NCBI RefSeq assembly: GCF_000614125.1
Contig: NZ_BAKJ01000004.1
Coordinates: 124,001 to 188,000, forward strand
Source: Bacteroides rodentium JCM 16496
Lineage (GTDB): Bacteria > Bacteroidota > Bacteroidia > Bacteroidales > Bacteroidaceae
Direction: 5' to 3'
Length of the DNA stretch: 64,000 nt
A program made the position numbers and the translations under genes. Under the pieces are notes generated by a model. The model was not told the DNA's origin and ran no database searches. It saw nothing but the letters and a program-made list of their open reading frames with translations. How positions within the stretch are numbered: position 1 is the first letter of the stretch; each line of letters opens with the position of its first letter. Shown one piece after another: positions 37,860 to 46,482 of this stretch.

Positions 37860-38316
37860 CCCGCCTGGCTGTAAAAGTTTGGTAAAAATCCTGAAGTATG
37901 AAGAAGTAACGCTCAAAAATATCCTTCAGCACACGGGTTATCACTGCATCGTCATAGATATGAGTAGTCAGATTGCGGTCGGCCAAAGCCTGCAGCCAAT
38001 CTTCGGCATTCGTAATATAGCCGCTTTGAAAGCCCTGCCGAATGGTTTCGCGAGGAGAGCGCAACAGAAAGCCCTCCAGCTCCAGATAGTCTTTCAAGGT
38101 TTTCCACGCCAGCTCAAACGTGTACTCATACGTCTGCACAAGTCCCGACTGCAACAAATCATCATCCGGCGTGGCCTTCACCACCTCAATGGCACGCACC
38201 AATCGCTTGAAAGCCTTCTCATAATTCTGAAAACGCTGCTTCCAGCGTATATCCTGATTACTGTTTTCCAACATATTCCACGTCTTTTTATTCAGTTTAC
38301 GCACATCTATGCGCAT
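37852..38316 (-). CDS. hepT: HEPN domain toxin (HI0074/HepT-like)
   Basis: 154 residues, all-helical HEPN protein of the nucleotidyltransferase substrate-binding type. The RNase motif reads RNLTTHIY, that is R-x4-H-x-Y, including the tyrosine that MntA-type partners modify. It starts at 38316 because AGGAGGT lies 7 bases upstream; the frame stays open further up but with no better signal. First gene of a two-gene operon with mntA. The pair runs against all neighbouring genes and sits between DUF4248 and the HU-like gene, as if inserted. Confidence 0.87.
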   Translation of the reverse strand: MRIDVRKLNKKTWNMLENSNQDIRWKQRFQNYEKAFKRLVRAIEVVKATPDDDLLQSGLVQTYEYTFELAWKTLKDYLELEGFLLRSPRETIRQGFQSGYITNAEDWLQALADRNLTTHIYDDAVITRVLKDIFERYFFILQDFYQTFTARRDE

Positions 38317-38419
38317 ACAAATATACCTCCTATTTGTCACAAATCCAAAACAAAAGAAACAATAACCTCCCATCCTCCTCCTACCTCCCCTAACCTCCCT
38401 GCCTCCCCGCCCCATATAC

Positions 38420-38427
38420 TATCTTTG
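38420..38427 (+). promoter_or_regulatory. -7 box before the HU-like gene
   Basis: TATCTTTG, 90 bp before the ATG. No clear -33 TTTG; the upstream tract is C- and T-rich. Confidence 0.45.
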
Positions 38428-38516
38428 TATCAACGAAACGGAGCAGAGGCCATCGCCGCGGAGACACCTCCTTTCCCCTTTCGGAATGAAACATTAACCA
38501 TTAAACATTAACCATC

Positions 38517-39031
38517 ATGCCAACAGCATTAGTAGTGCGCACACAGCGCCACAAGAAAATCGGGGACAGCAGCTCCCCCATGGTCTACACCCTGAAACGC
38601 AAGCCCCAAGATGCCAAAATCTTCGACCTTGCCCGTATCGCGCAAGACATTGAAGCACTGGGAGCCATGTCGGCCGAAGACGTGGAGCACGTAGGCAAAG
38701 CATCGTACGACAGATGCGCCAGACGCTGACGGACGGCAACAGTGTCCGTCTGGACGGCTTCGGCATCTTCCACACCACCTTTAAATGCCGTGCCACCGAA
38801 CTGGCCAAAGACTGCACCGTGAAAAACATCGAACGCGTCAACATCCGCTTCAAAGTAGCCAACACCCTGCGGCTGGTGAATGACAGCAACGCCACCACCA
38901 AAGGCGGAGCAAACAACCTCATCTTTGAGCTTGTAACTGCCGACAAGGATAGCACCGGTGGCGGAAGCGGCGACAATAATCCCGATGGCGGAGGTTCCGA
39001 CGGAGACCAGGGAGAGAATCCGCTGGGATAA
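38517..39031 (+). CDS. HU-like DNA-binding protein (frame break)
   Basis: About 171 residues. N-terminus MPTALVVRTQRHKKIGDSSS, HU fold in the middle (DLARIAQDIEALGAMSAEDV, VRQMRQTLTDGNSVRLDGFG), and a Gly/Asp-rich tail (DKDSTGGGSGDNNPDGGGSD). One T is missing near 38703 (gcattcgta read as gcatcgta); repair gives HVGKAFVRQMRQ. This long-tailed HU variant is common in Bacteroides next to the smalltalk and amidase genes. It probably binds DNA without sequence preference; its job in this set is unknown. Confidence 0.85.
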
Positions 39032-39117
39032 AGAAGGAAGGATTTAAGGATTAGGGATTAAGGGTTAGGGATTAATGAACACAAGCAAATCGTTTATCGC
39101 TAATCAATCCCTAATGA
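39032..39117 (+). repeat. GGATTAGGGATTAAGGG repeats, left block
   Basis: Imperfect tandem AAGGATTAGGGATTAAGGGT units after the HU-like gene. An inverted block lies beyond R1 copy E at 39245. Confidence 0.75.
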
Positions 39118-39118
39118 T

Positions 39119-39244
39119 TATAGTAGAACAGAAATGATTTGCGAAAAGAAAAGCAAATAGAGCGAGTATCTTAATTCCCCTCCTCCGGAGGAGGAGAAGT
39201 AAGCTACTCCGTATTTTTTCGCAAACCAATTCTGTTCGACTATA
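39119..39244. repeat. R1 hairpin element, copy E
   Basis: TATAGTAGAACAGAAATGAT to TTCTGTTCGACTATA with core CCTCCTCCGGAGGAGG. Flanked on both sides by telomere-like repeats in inverted orientation. Confidence 0.85.
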
Positions 39245-39325
39245 ACCCTTAATCCCTAATCCCCAATCCTTAATCCCCAATCCTTAATCCTTAATCCCTA
39301 CCCCTTAACCCTTAATCCTTAATTT
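39245..39325 (-). repeat. CCTTAATCCCTAAT repeats, right block
   Basis: About ten CTTAATCC/CCTAATCC units. This is the inverse of the left block at 39032, so the whole 39.03-39.33 kb segment is a large imperfect palindrome centred on R1 copy E. Confidence 0.8.
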
Positions 39326-39326
39326 T

Positions 39327-39440
39327 ATGAGTACAAAATCATCAGCCTGGGACAAGATTCTGAAAGTAATCATTGCTGTAGCTTCGGCGCTTTTGGGTGC
39401 ATTCAGCGCACACGCCATGAACAGCGGTGGTCCCTTTTAG
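39327..39440 (+). CDS. Smalltalk peptide, 37 residues
   Basis: Starts MSTKSSAWDKILKVIIAVAS and ends LLGAFSAHAMNSGGPF. One hydrophobic helix (about 11-28) followed by a short polar end. It matches my recollection of the 'smalltalk' family of very short Bacteroidales proteins, regularly coded just before an N-acetylmuramoyl-L-alanine amidase, as here (34 bp upstream). The helix could be a membrane anchor, a signal-like peptide or a small holin; the sequence does not decide. Confidence 0.82.
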   Translation: MSTKSSAWDKILKVIIAVASALLGAFSAHAMNSGGPF

Positions 39441-39473
39441 CGAACAGCTCCCAAAGGCAAACAGTAAAGAAAA

Positions 39474-39917
39474 ATGAGAAAAATTGATTTGATTGTGATA
39501 CATTGCAGCGCCACGTGCGAGGACCGTCCCTTTACCGGGCAAGCTCTGGAAGCCGCGCACCGCCGACGTGGATTTGATGGCACGGGCTATCATTTCTACA
39601 TCCGTCGTGACGGACAAATCCTGACTACCCGCCCGGTCGAGAGGGCCGGCGCCCACGCCCGCGGCTACAATGCCCACTCTATCGGAATCGCCTACGAAGG
39701 CGGATTGGACCACTATGGGAATCCCAAAGACACACGCACGGAATGGCAACGCCACTCGCTCCGCGTATTGGTCCGCGCTTTGCTGATGGACTATCCGGAA
39801 GCAAAAGTGGCGGGACATCGCGACCTCAGCCCCGACCTGAACAACAACGGAGAGGTGGAACCGATGGAATGGACGAAACAATGCCCGTGTTTTGAAGTGA
39901 AAAAAGAGAAGTGGTAA
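39474..39917 (+). CDS. N-acetylmuramoyl-L-alanine amidase (T7 lysozyme-like)
   Basis: Zinc amidase of 147 residues, Amidase_2 fold, cleaving the lactyl-amide bond of peptidoglycan. Likely zinc ligands are His in LIVIHCSAT, His in AGHRDLSPDLN and Cys in TKQCPCFEV; GYHFYIRRDGQI and AHARGYNAHSIGIAYEG are the usual substrate-side motifs. There is no signal peptide, as in phage endolysins, which need a holin or other route. It follows the smalltalk peptide by 33 bp, and a terminator follows it. Confidence 0.92.
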   Translation: MRKIDLIVIHCSATCEDRPFTGQALEAAHRRRGFDGTGYHFYIRRDGQILTTRPVERAGAHARGYNAHSIGIAYEGGLDHYGNPKDTRTEWQRHSLRVLVRALLMDYPEAKVAGHRDLSPDLNNNGEVEPMEWTKQCPCFEVKKEKW

Positions 39918-39928
39918 CCAAGAAAAGA

Positions 39929-39970
39929 GAGGTGACAAAGCATGACAAAAGCTTTGCCACCTCATTTTTT
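39929..39970 (+). terminator. Terminator after the amidase gene
   Basis: GAGGTGACAAAGC pairs with GCTTTGCCACCTC (13 bp, one mismatch), 9-base loop, then six T. Its 3' arm contains the -33 TTTG of the next promoter. Confidence 0.8.
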
Positions 39971-39983
39971 ATTCATACATTTG
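39953..39983 (+). promoter_or_regulatory. Promoter of the AAA/PD-(D/E)XK gene
   Basis: TTTG at 39953-39956, 19 bp, TACATTTG at 39976-39983. It overlaps the amidase terminator and lies 41 bp before the ATG at 40025. Confidence 0.75.
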
Positions 39984-40024
39984 TTTTGATTAAGCAAAAA
40001 GCGTATCAAAACAAAATCAGTCGT

Positions 40025-41566
40025 ATGAAGTACCCTATTGGAATACAGAGTTTTGAGAAAATCCGTCTTGGTGAGTACACCTATGTAGACAAAACTGCAT
40101 TGATTCACCAATTGGTTAATACAAGTAACTACTACTTCTTGAGCCGCCCACGGAGATTCGGAAAGAGTTTGCTCATCAGCACACTGGAAGCCTACTTCAA
40201 CGGACAGCAGGAACTATTCAAGGGACTGGAAATAGAACAGCTTGAAAAAGAATGGACGAAATATCCGGTACTGCATTTGGATTTGAACACAAGCAAATAC
40301 GATGAAAAGAACAGCCTTATCAATGTATTGAACGATACCCTCTGCCAGTGGGAAAACATCTACGGAACTGTCCCCAGCGAAGTCAACCCCGAACTGCGTT
40401 TCAAGGGAATCATCCGCCGCGCCTACGAGCAGACCGGCCAGCGCGTGGTCATCCTCGTGGACGAATACGACAAACCCATGCTCCAGGCCATTGGTGACGA
40501 AGAGCTGCAAAATGAATATCGCAACACGCTCAAAGCCTTCTATTCCGTAATGAAAACGCAGGACCGGTATATCCGTTTCGGCTTCCTGACGGGGGTAACG
40601 AAATTCGGAAAGGTCAGTGTATTCAGCGACCTGAACAACCTGATAGACCTCTCCATGGACCGACAGTTCCAGACGCTCTGCGGAATGACAGACAAGGAGA
40701 TACACACCTATTTTGAAGAACCGCTGCACCAGATAGCCGAAAACTACGGTATCACCTACGACGAAGTCTGCCTGCGACTGAAAGAACGGTACGACGGCTA
40801 CCGCTTCCGCCAGAACGGAACCAATCTGTATAACCCCTTCAGCCTGCTGAATACCTTCCGTTCCTTGGAGTTCGGCAGCTACTGGTTTGAGACCGGCACC
40901 CCCACCTACCTTGTGAAGTTACTGAAAGACAACAACTTCTGTCTGCCCGACCTGACGAGTGAAGGAGTGACTGCAGAGACACTGACAGACGTGGAGTCGT
41001 TCAAGGATAATCCCATTGCTGTGATTTACCAAAGTGGCTACCTCACGATAAAGGAATATGACGAAGAATTCAACATCTATCGGCTGGGATTCCCCAACAA
41101 GGAAGTGGCTGAAGGATTCATCAAATACCTGATGCCCTACTACATGCCGATAAAGGACAGTGAATCCGTCTATTTTGTATCAAACTTCATAGCAGACGTA
41201 CGCAAGGGTAATCCGGAGCAGTTCATGACCCGCCTGGCCACCATGTTTTCTGATACGGACTATAAGATTGTAGGCGATGCCGAACTCTATTTTCAGAATG
41301 CTTTCTTCATCGTGATGCGCATGATGGGATTCTATACCAAAGTGGAGCGTCCTACCAGTGAAAGCCGTATGGATATGGTGATAGAGACTAAGGATTACGT
41401 CTACATCGTAGAGTTTAAACTGGATGGTACACCCGAGGAAGCCCTGCAACAGATAGAAGACAAAGGATATGCCAAACCCTTTGCAATGGACCACCGGAAA
41501 CTGTATCGCATCGGCGTAAACTTTTCGTTGGAGAAGAGGAGTATTGACGGATGGAAGATTGAATAA
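40025..41566 (+). CDS. AAA-ATPase with PD-(D/E)XK nuclease domain (DUF1703 type)
   Basis: 513 residues. It starts MKYPIGIQSFEKIRLGEYTY; ATG 40025 is chosen because the promoter lies just upstream, although the frame is open from 39911. Walker A is FLSRPRRFGKSLLIST (about 40-55), Walker B VVILVDEYDKPML. The C-terminal nuclease has SRMDMVIETKDYVYIVEFKLDG (D...ExK) and EEALQQIEDKGY. This family is abundant in Bacteroidetes, often in many copies per genome, and its role (defence or mobile-element related) is unproven. Confidence 0.88.
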   Translation: MKYPIGIQSFEKIRLGEYTYVDKTALIHQLVNTSNYYFLSRPRRFGKSLLISTLEAYFNGQQELFKGLEIEQLEKEWTKYPVLHLDLNTSKYDEKNSLINVLNDTLCQWENIYGTVPSEVNPELRFKGIIRRAYEQTGQRVVILVDEYDKPMLQAIGDEELQNEYRNTLKAFYSVMKTQDRYIRFGFLTGVTKFGKVSVFSDLNNLIDLSMDRQFQTLCGMTDKEIHTYFEEPLHQIAENYGITYDEVCLRLKERYDGYRFRQNGTNLYNPFSLLNTFRSLEFGSYWFETGTPTYLVKLLKDNNFCLPDLTSEGVTAETLTDVESFKDNPIAVIYQSGYLTIKEYDEEFNIYRLGFPNKEVAEGFIKYLMPYYMPIKDSESVYFVSNFIADVRKGNPEQFMTRLATMFSDTDYKIVGDAELYFQNAFFIVMRMMGFYTKVERPTSESRMDMVIETKDYVYIVEFKLDGTPEEALQQIEDKGYAKPFAMDHRKLYRIGVNFSLEKRSIDGWKIE

Positions 41567-41645
41567 AATCGTATCATAAAAGCTGCTAATTATCAATAAT
41601 TTACCCACAAATCACAAAAAAAAGGGAGCATACTGTTTTTTTGTG

Positions 41646-41653
41646 TACTTTTG
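41646..41653 (+). promoter_or_regulatory. -7 box of the flippase gene
   Basis: TACTTTTG, 20 bp before the ATG at 41674. No good -33 match. Confidence 0.4.
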
Positions 41654-41673
41654 CCGGTAATAACAAAAAACTT

Positions 41674-43209
41674 ATGTCTCAGGAGTCACGCCTTAAAAAA
41701 TCATTGCTCAATGCGCGGGTTAACCTCATTTTTTATGTCCTGAGTTTAGCCCTATCATTTTTTTCCAGAAAAATCTTTCTGGATGCATTGGGCGCAGACT
41801 TTATGGGGCTGATAGGTACACTGAACAATCTCTTGGGTTTTCTGAACCTTGCAGAATTGGGTATCAGCACAGCCATCGGCTACGTTCTGTATAAGCCCCT
41901 CTTTGAACACGATGAAAGGAAAATCAATGAAATAATTTCCGTTTTCGGTTTCATCTACCGCCGTATCGGTTTTATCATTCTAAGTGCAGGATGTGCCTTG
42001 GCATGCTTCCTACCCCTGATATTCCCCAATAATGTCTTTGATTTAGGCATCATCTATTTTGCATTTTTCTCGTATCTGACCACTTCACTAATAGGATATT
42101 TTGCCAATTACAAGCAAACCCTTCTGGGAGCGGACCAGAAAAACTATGTAGTGACAGCCTATTTTCAAAGTGCCGTACTGATAAAGACTTGTCTACAAAT
42201 GGGATTAGTCTACTATACGGGCAACTATTACCTATGGATTAGCCTGGAACTTCTGCTGGGCATTGTCTATTCCATTATCCTGAACTGGAAAGTCAACCAG
42301 GTATACCCCTGGCTGAAAAGCGAAGTGAAACAAGGAAAGCTGCTTTTCAAGAAATATCCGGAAGTAACCCGGTATACCAAACAGCTCTTTGTCCATAAAC
42401 TTGGCGGTTTCGTACAGTTCCAAACCACTCCCTTCCTGGTATATGCCTTCGTCTCTCTTAAGACTGTGGCATATTATGGAAACTATACCCTCATTATAGA
42501 TAAGATAAGTATATTTATCAGTAATTTATTAGGGAGTACCAATGCAGGAGTAGGCAATCTGATAGCCGAGGGAGATCCCAAACGTATACAGCAAGTATTC
42601 TGGGAGTTGATGGGTATCCGTTTCTTGATAGCCGGAACCATTTCATTTGCCCTGCTTCAACTGACCGGCGCTTTCATTTCATTATGGTTGGGAAGTGAAT
42701 ATGTATTGCCCCAACACATTCTGTATCTGATTATCATCAACTCGTTCATCAGCTACACCCGAGGTGCCATAGACCAATTTACCTATGGGTATGGTTTATT
42801 TCAAGATACTTGGGCTCCCATTGCGGAAGTAATCATCAACCTGACTGTTGCCATCATTGCCGGACATTTTTGGGGACTGTCGGGAATTTTGATGGGCAAC
42901 ATAACCAGTTTATTTCTCATCATAGTCATCTGGAAACCTTACTTCCTTTATTCGCAAGGATTCAAAATATCCGTTTTCCACTATTGGACGGGCTACATCA
43001 AGCATCTGCTGATTATACTGCTGCCGGGAATAGTATGCTACCATCTCTATCCAAGCAATGACTTTACACCGGAAAGCTCTTTTACACATTGGATTCTCTA
43101 TGGAATGATTCTGATTTCCACTTATGGGATATTGACCTGCTCGTTACTCTATCTTTTCACTCCGGGCATACGTGCATTCGCCCACCGGATACTGAAAAGG
43201 CATCATTGA
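41674..43209 (+). CDS. Oligosaccharide flippase, Wzx/MATE type
   Basis: Polytopic inner-membrane protein of 511 residues with about twelve to fourteen helices, moving lipid-linked glycan units to the periplasm. It starts MSQESRLKKSLLNARVNLIF; the in-frame TTG at 41641 overlaps the -7 box and is rejected. Family-typical stretches are GTLNNLLGFLNLAELGISTA and GYVLYKPLFEHDERKI. Its stop overlaps the convergent glycosyltransferase stop by 7 bases. It opens the second glycan locus but is transcribed opposite to the rest. Confidence 0.9.
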   Translation: MSQESRLKKSLLNARVNLIFYVLSLALSFFSRKIFLDALGADFMGLIGTLNNLLGFLNLAELGISTAIGYVLYKPLFEHDERKINEIISVFGFIYRRIGFIILSAGCALACFLPLIFPNNVFDLGIIYFAFFSYLTTSLIGYFANYKQTLLGADQKNYVVTAYFQSAVLIKTCLQMGLVYYTGNYYLWISLELLLGIVYSIILNWKVNQVYPWLKSEVKQGKLLFKKYPEVTRYTKQLFVHKLGGFVQFQTTPFLVYAFVSLKTVAYYGNYTLIIDKISIFISNLLGSTNAGVGNLIAEGDPKRIQQVFWELMGIRFLIAGTISFALLQLTGAFISLWLGSEYVLPQHILYLIIINSFISYTRGAIDQFTYGYGLFQDTWAPIAEVIINLTVAIIAGHFWGLSGILMGNITSLFLIIVIWKPYFLYSQGFKISVFHYWTGYIKHLLIILLPGIVCYHLYPSNDFTPESSFTHWILYGMILISTYGILTCSLLYLFTPGIRAFAHRILKRHH

Positions 43210-44375
43210 TTGTTTTTCAAACGGTCAAAAACTTTCTCCCATTCATCCACCACACTTTGTATATCAAAACGTTTCACATGCTCCATACAATACTTTGACA
43301 TCTCCCTGCGCAATTCCTCATCCTTCATCAATACGCCCAGCTTCCGTGCAAATTGCTTACAAGAGAAAGGAGGAACCAACACGCCGGTCTGTCCGTCTTC
43401 TATAATATCCGTTATAGCAGCGAACGAGTTGAATGCCACCGGAATCGTTCCGAATGTCATGGCTTCGGTCAATACCATTCCCCAGCCTTCAAAATCACTT
43501 GTCATACATAAAATACTTGCATCTCGGTAGAACGAATCAGGATTTTGGTATCCTGCAAAAACAACACGTTCCATCTTTGAAGACTTTTGCTCCAACTCCT
43601 TCCTTGTCGGTCCATCACCCACAATTACCAATTCCCAATCAGGAAAATCTTGATACAGATATCTCCAAATGTTAATTAAACGATCAACCCGTTTTTGATA
43701 CCACTCTATCCGGCCAACATACAATAACTGTTTTTTCTTTGTCTCTATAAAAGTCTGTGTGGTATAAGTATTAGGATTAGCGATGGCGACAACCCGCTCC
43801 ATATCGCCCGGATGTACCTTTTTCAGTTCAGGAATGAACTTTGAGGAAAGCAAGCAGAATAAATCTGTATAAAGGAAACAATCGTCATAACAGACTTTCA
43901 AATTCTGCCAATAATCGGATTTTATCTTCGGAATCTTGATTACACGAGCTATTCGCTTGACCTTTTCAATCCATGATTTGTTTCTTAAACGCATCGTGAG
44001 GCCAAACAAGTGATCATACATATTTAAAGGAGACGAGTGCAACACGGAAATTGTTTTTACCCCACTGATGTCTTTGGAAAAGCGGCACAGTGCATGATAT
44101 GCCATAATATCTTGGTTTATCACAATATCAACATGATGTTCTATCAGAAAATTGCGATAAAAAGGAGCATTCTTCTCCACTTCTTGAACAGAAAAAGGGA
44201 AAAAATAAATAGGAGCAGGATATGGATAATCCTCAAGGGATTCATCACAAATGTTATGCAAAAACAACACCTTGTGTTTTCTCTTTATCAATTCTCTGCA
44301 AAGTAAATCGCTCACTCTTTCGATACCTCCGCGATGAGGATGAAACATTCTGGGATATATAAACAAGATATTCAT
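43203..44375 (-). CDS. Glycosyltransferase family 4
   Basis: GT-B enzyme of 390 residues. ATG 44375 gives MNILFIYPRMFHPHRGGIER, the normal family start; the frame is open to 44441 without support. Donor-domain motifs KKQLLYVGRIEWYQKRVDRL, LVIVGDGPTRKELE and TSDFEGWGMVLTEAMTFGTI are clear. Last gene of a minus-strand operon that begins near 49466. Confidence 0.9.
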   Translation of the reverse strand: MNILFIYPRMFHPHRGGIERVSDLLCRELIKRKHKVLFLHNICDESLEDYPYPAPIYFFPFSVQEVEKNAPFYRNFLIEHHVDIVINQDIMAYHALCRFSKDISGVKTISVLHSSPLNMYDHLFGLTMRLRNKSWIEKVKRIARVIKIPKIKSDYWQNLKVCYDDCFLYTDLFCLLSSKFIPELKKVHPGDMERVVAIANPNTYTTQTFIETKKKQLLYVGRIEWYQKRVDRLINIWRYLYQDFPDWELVIVGDGPTRKELEQKSSKMERVVFAGYQNPDSFYRDASILCMTSDFEGWGMVLTEAMTFGTIPVAFNSFAAITDIIEDGQTGVLVPPFSCKQFARKLGVLMKDEELRREMSKYCMEHVKRFDIQSVVDEWEKVFDRLKNNQ

Positions 44376-44386
44376 AATGACCTCCG

Positions 44387-45425
44387 TTATTTTACTCCAA
44401 ACATCTTCTTGAATTTTATACCTGACAAGAAACGCATCCACCCGTCAAAAGCCGATGCCCCCACTCTGCAAAGCAGGAATTTGCCAAACACATCCGCTTT
44501 ATACTGTGGAAGAAAAAATCTTCTTATCCATTCTTTGTCTGATAAAAGGACTTGATGTAAAAAAGACAACCGTTCCTGCCGGGTATACTTATGCTCTGGT
44601 TTATAGATGGCCAAAATCACTTTATGGAAAAAGACAGTCAATGAATTCCATGTGCCACCCAATGAGCCATCCTCCAAATTAAATTTCTTTTGATACACAT
44701 AGACTCTTTTCAAAAAATTGGAGAATGCAGCATATTCTGCCGGGAAGCTGTTTATACGTACAGACAATGCATCCATGGAATAGCCCACTCTATAAATATA
44801 ATTATTATAATCACGAATAACCATAAAATCCGCATACATCAAGTAGTCCAACATAAACAGCATATCTTCCAGTCCGGAAACAAAAGGAACAAAGCCCACC
44901 CGGTATTGTTTGATAATCCGATTGTCGTATAGCTTGCTGCCTGCGTACGCAACACGCTTGTCTATCAAGTCTGTCAATATAAGATACATCTGTTCCGAAG
45001 CTATATCTTGTTCGGGAACGTGAAACGTCTGAAAGTCCCCATTTGGCAGATACGCATCAAGAGAACCGACTATCACTCCCTCTTTCGTTTTATCGGCAGG
45101 CAATGCACCGTACAGCCTTTCAAGATAACAAGGCTTTACATAATCATCTGAATCAATAAAGGTTACATATCTTCCACGAGCATTCATCAAACCTGTATTC
45201 CGGGCACAGCTCAATCCTGCATTAGCCTGATGGAACACCCGTATCCTCGTATCCTTCCCGGCATACTCTTCACAAATCTCCCCGCAACGGTCAGCTCCCG
45301 TCATCTACCAGCAACAGCTCAAAATTCGTAAAGGTCTGTGCAAGAATACTGTCAATGCACTGTGGCAAGTACTCTTCTACCTTATAAACGGGTACTATAA
45401 TGGATATTTCCGGAAGATTATTCAT
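44387..45425 (-). CDS. Glycosyltransferase family 2 (frame break)
   Basis: GT-A enzyme of about 346 residues. The true N-terminus, MNNLPEISIIVPVYKVEEYL, starts at 45425. The frame breaks near 45293, right after LLLVDDGS, where two bases are missing before DRCGEICEEYAGKD. Further motifs are QANAGLSCARNTGLMNARG and YVTFIDSDDYVKP (the DxD region). It lies 11 bases before the family 4 gene on the same strand. Confidence 0.87.
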
Positions 45426-45431
45426 ATTCGC

Positions 45432-46466
45432 TCATTTTGCATGCAACACTGCCTTCATTTTTATAGACAACACCAACAAATAGTAGGCTGACTTTACAAA
45501 AGCCTTAAAATACAGATAGCCGGCATACGCAGGAAGCACATAATGGATGTTCTGCAACATCAGCTTCCATTCGGGGTGCAGGCCAGTCATCTCCAACAAA
45601 GACGCATACTTTTTGTTCCTGAATACCAAATAACTCTGATAATGAAAGGATGTGTCTTTCGTGAAATACAGAATACGGTCAAAATATTTCGCTTTCAGAT
45701 TCTCAAAGTATATATATATATGCCGGTTATCCTGCAAACACCGGGAAGACCGGATAAAGTCGTAAATATAACCCAGCACCAGCACACGACATTCCAAATT
45801 ACGTATAGACGGTGCCCGCATAATAGAATTCGGTTGCATAAAATAAAAGTAAGTTGCCTCATCAACAACATACATACTTTGGGCTATACATGCCAACTTA
45901 AATGACCATAAATCATCTTCGTGTACAATACCTTCCTGAAAATAAAGTTTATGTTGCAAAACAAAGAAACGATTTATCAGCTTGTTCACTGCCATGACAT
46001 ACCATTTTCCCTGCACATAAGTGGAAAGTACAAGAGCATTCCCTTCATAAAACCCGGTGCCTAATGATAAAGGAGGAGCCCAACGTCTGGCACCGGTCAC
46101 CTCGTAATTGCCTATCACAAAATCCGGTCGCTTCTGCCCCGCTGCATCTGCCAAAAGTTCTATTGCATTCGCAGAAATATAATCGTCGCTATCCAAGAAG
46201 TACAGATAATCGCCAACAGACGCAGAAATACCGGTATTTCTTGCAGCAGAAAGTCCTCTGTTCTCTTCATGTTCCAGACATCTCACCACCGTTCCGCGCG
46301 GATGCGAAGCCACCACCCGTCTGACTATCTCCATAGAGTCGTCCGGAGTGCAGTCATTCACAAGAATAACTTCCAAATCCGGCCAGGTCTGGTTCAACAC
46401 AGACAGCAGACACCGTTCTATGTACTTGGCAACATTATAAACCGGAATAATAATGGAAACTTTCAT
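45432..46466 (-). CDS. Glycosyltransferase family 2
   Basis: GT-A enzyme of 344 residues, starting MKVSIIIPVYNVAKYIERCL at 46466 (an in-frame ATG four codons earlier is possible). Motifs are VILVNDCTPDDSMEIV, HEENRGLSAARNTGISASVG and YLYFLDSDDYISANA. The C-terminus has no strong membrane anchor. It lies between two other genes of the second glycan operon, with gaps below 20 bases. Confidence 0.9.
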   Translation of the reverse strand: MKVSIIIPVYNVAKYIERCLLSVLNQTWPDLEVILVNDCTPDDSMEIVRRVVASHPRGTVVRCLEHEENRGLSAARNTGISASVGDYLYFLDSDDYISANAIELLADAAGQKRPDFVIGNYEVTGARRWAPPLSLGTGFYEGNALVLSTYVQGKWYVMAVNKLINRFFVLQHKLYFQEGIVHEDDLWSFKLACIAQSMYVVDEATYFYFMQPNSIMRAPSIRNLECRVLVLGYIYDFIRSSRCLQDNRHIYIYFENLKAKYFDRILYFTKDTSFHYQSYLVFRNKKYASLLEMTGLHPEWKLMLQNIHYVLPAYAGYLYFKAFVKSAYYLLVLSIKMKAVLHAK

Positions 46467-46482
46467 ACTTTCAATCATATTT

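Noticed and set aside
33600..39970. Complete prophage
   Set aside because: No integrase, structural, packaging or repressor genes; only replication-like and lysis-like functions are present.
39911..40024. Extended N-terminus for the AAA/PD-(D/E)XK protein
   Set aside because: It runs through a strong terminator and the gene's own promoter; ATG 40025 gives the family start.
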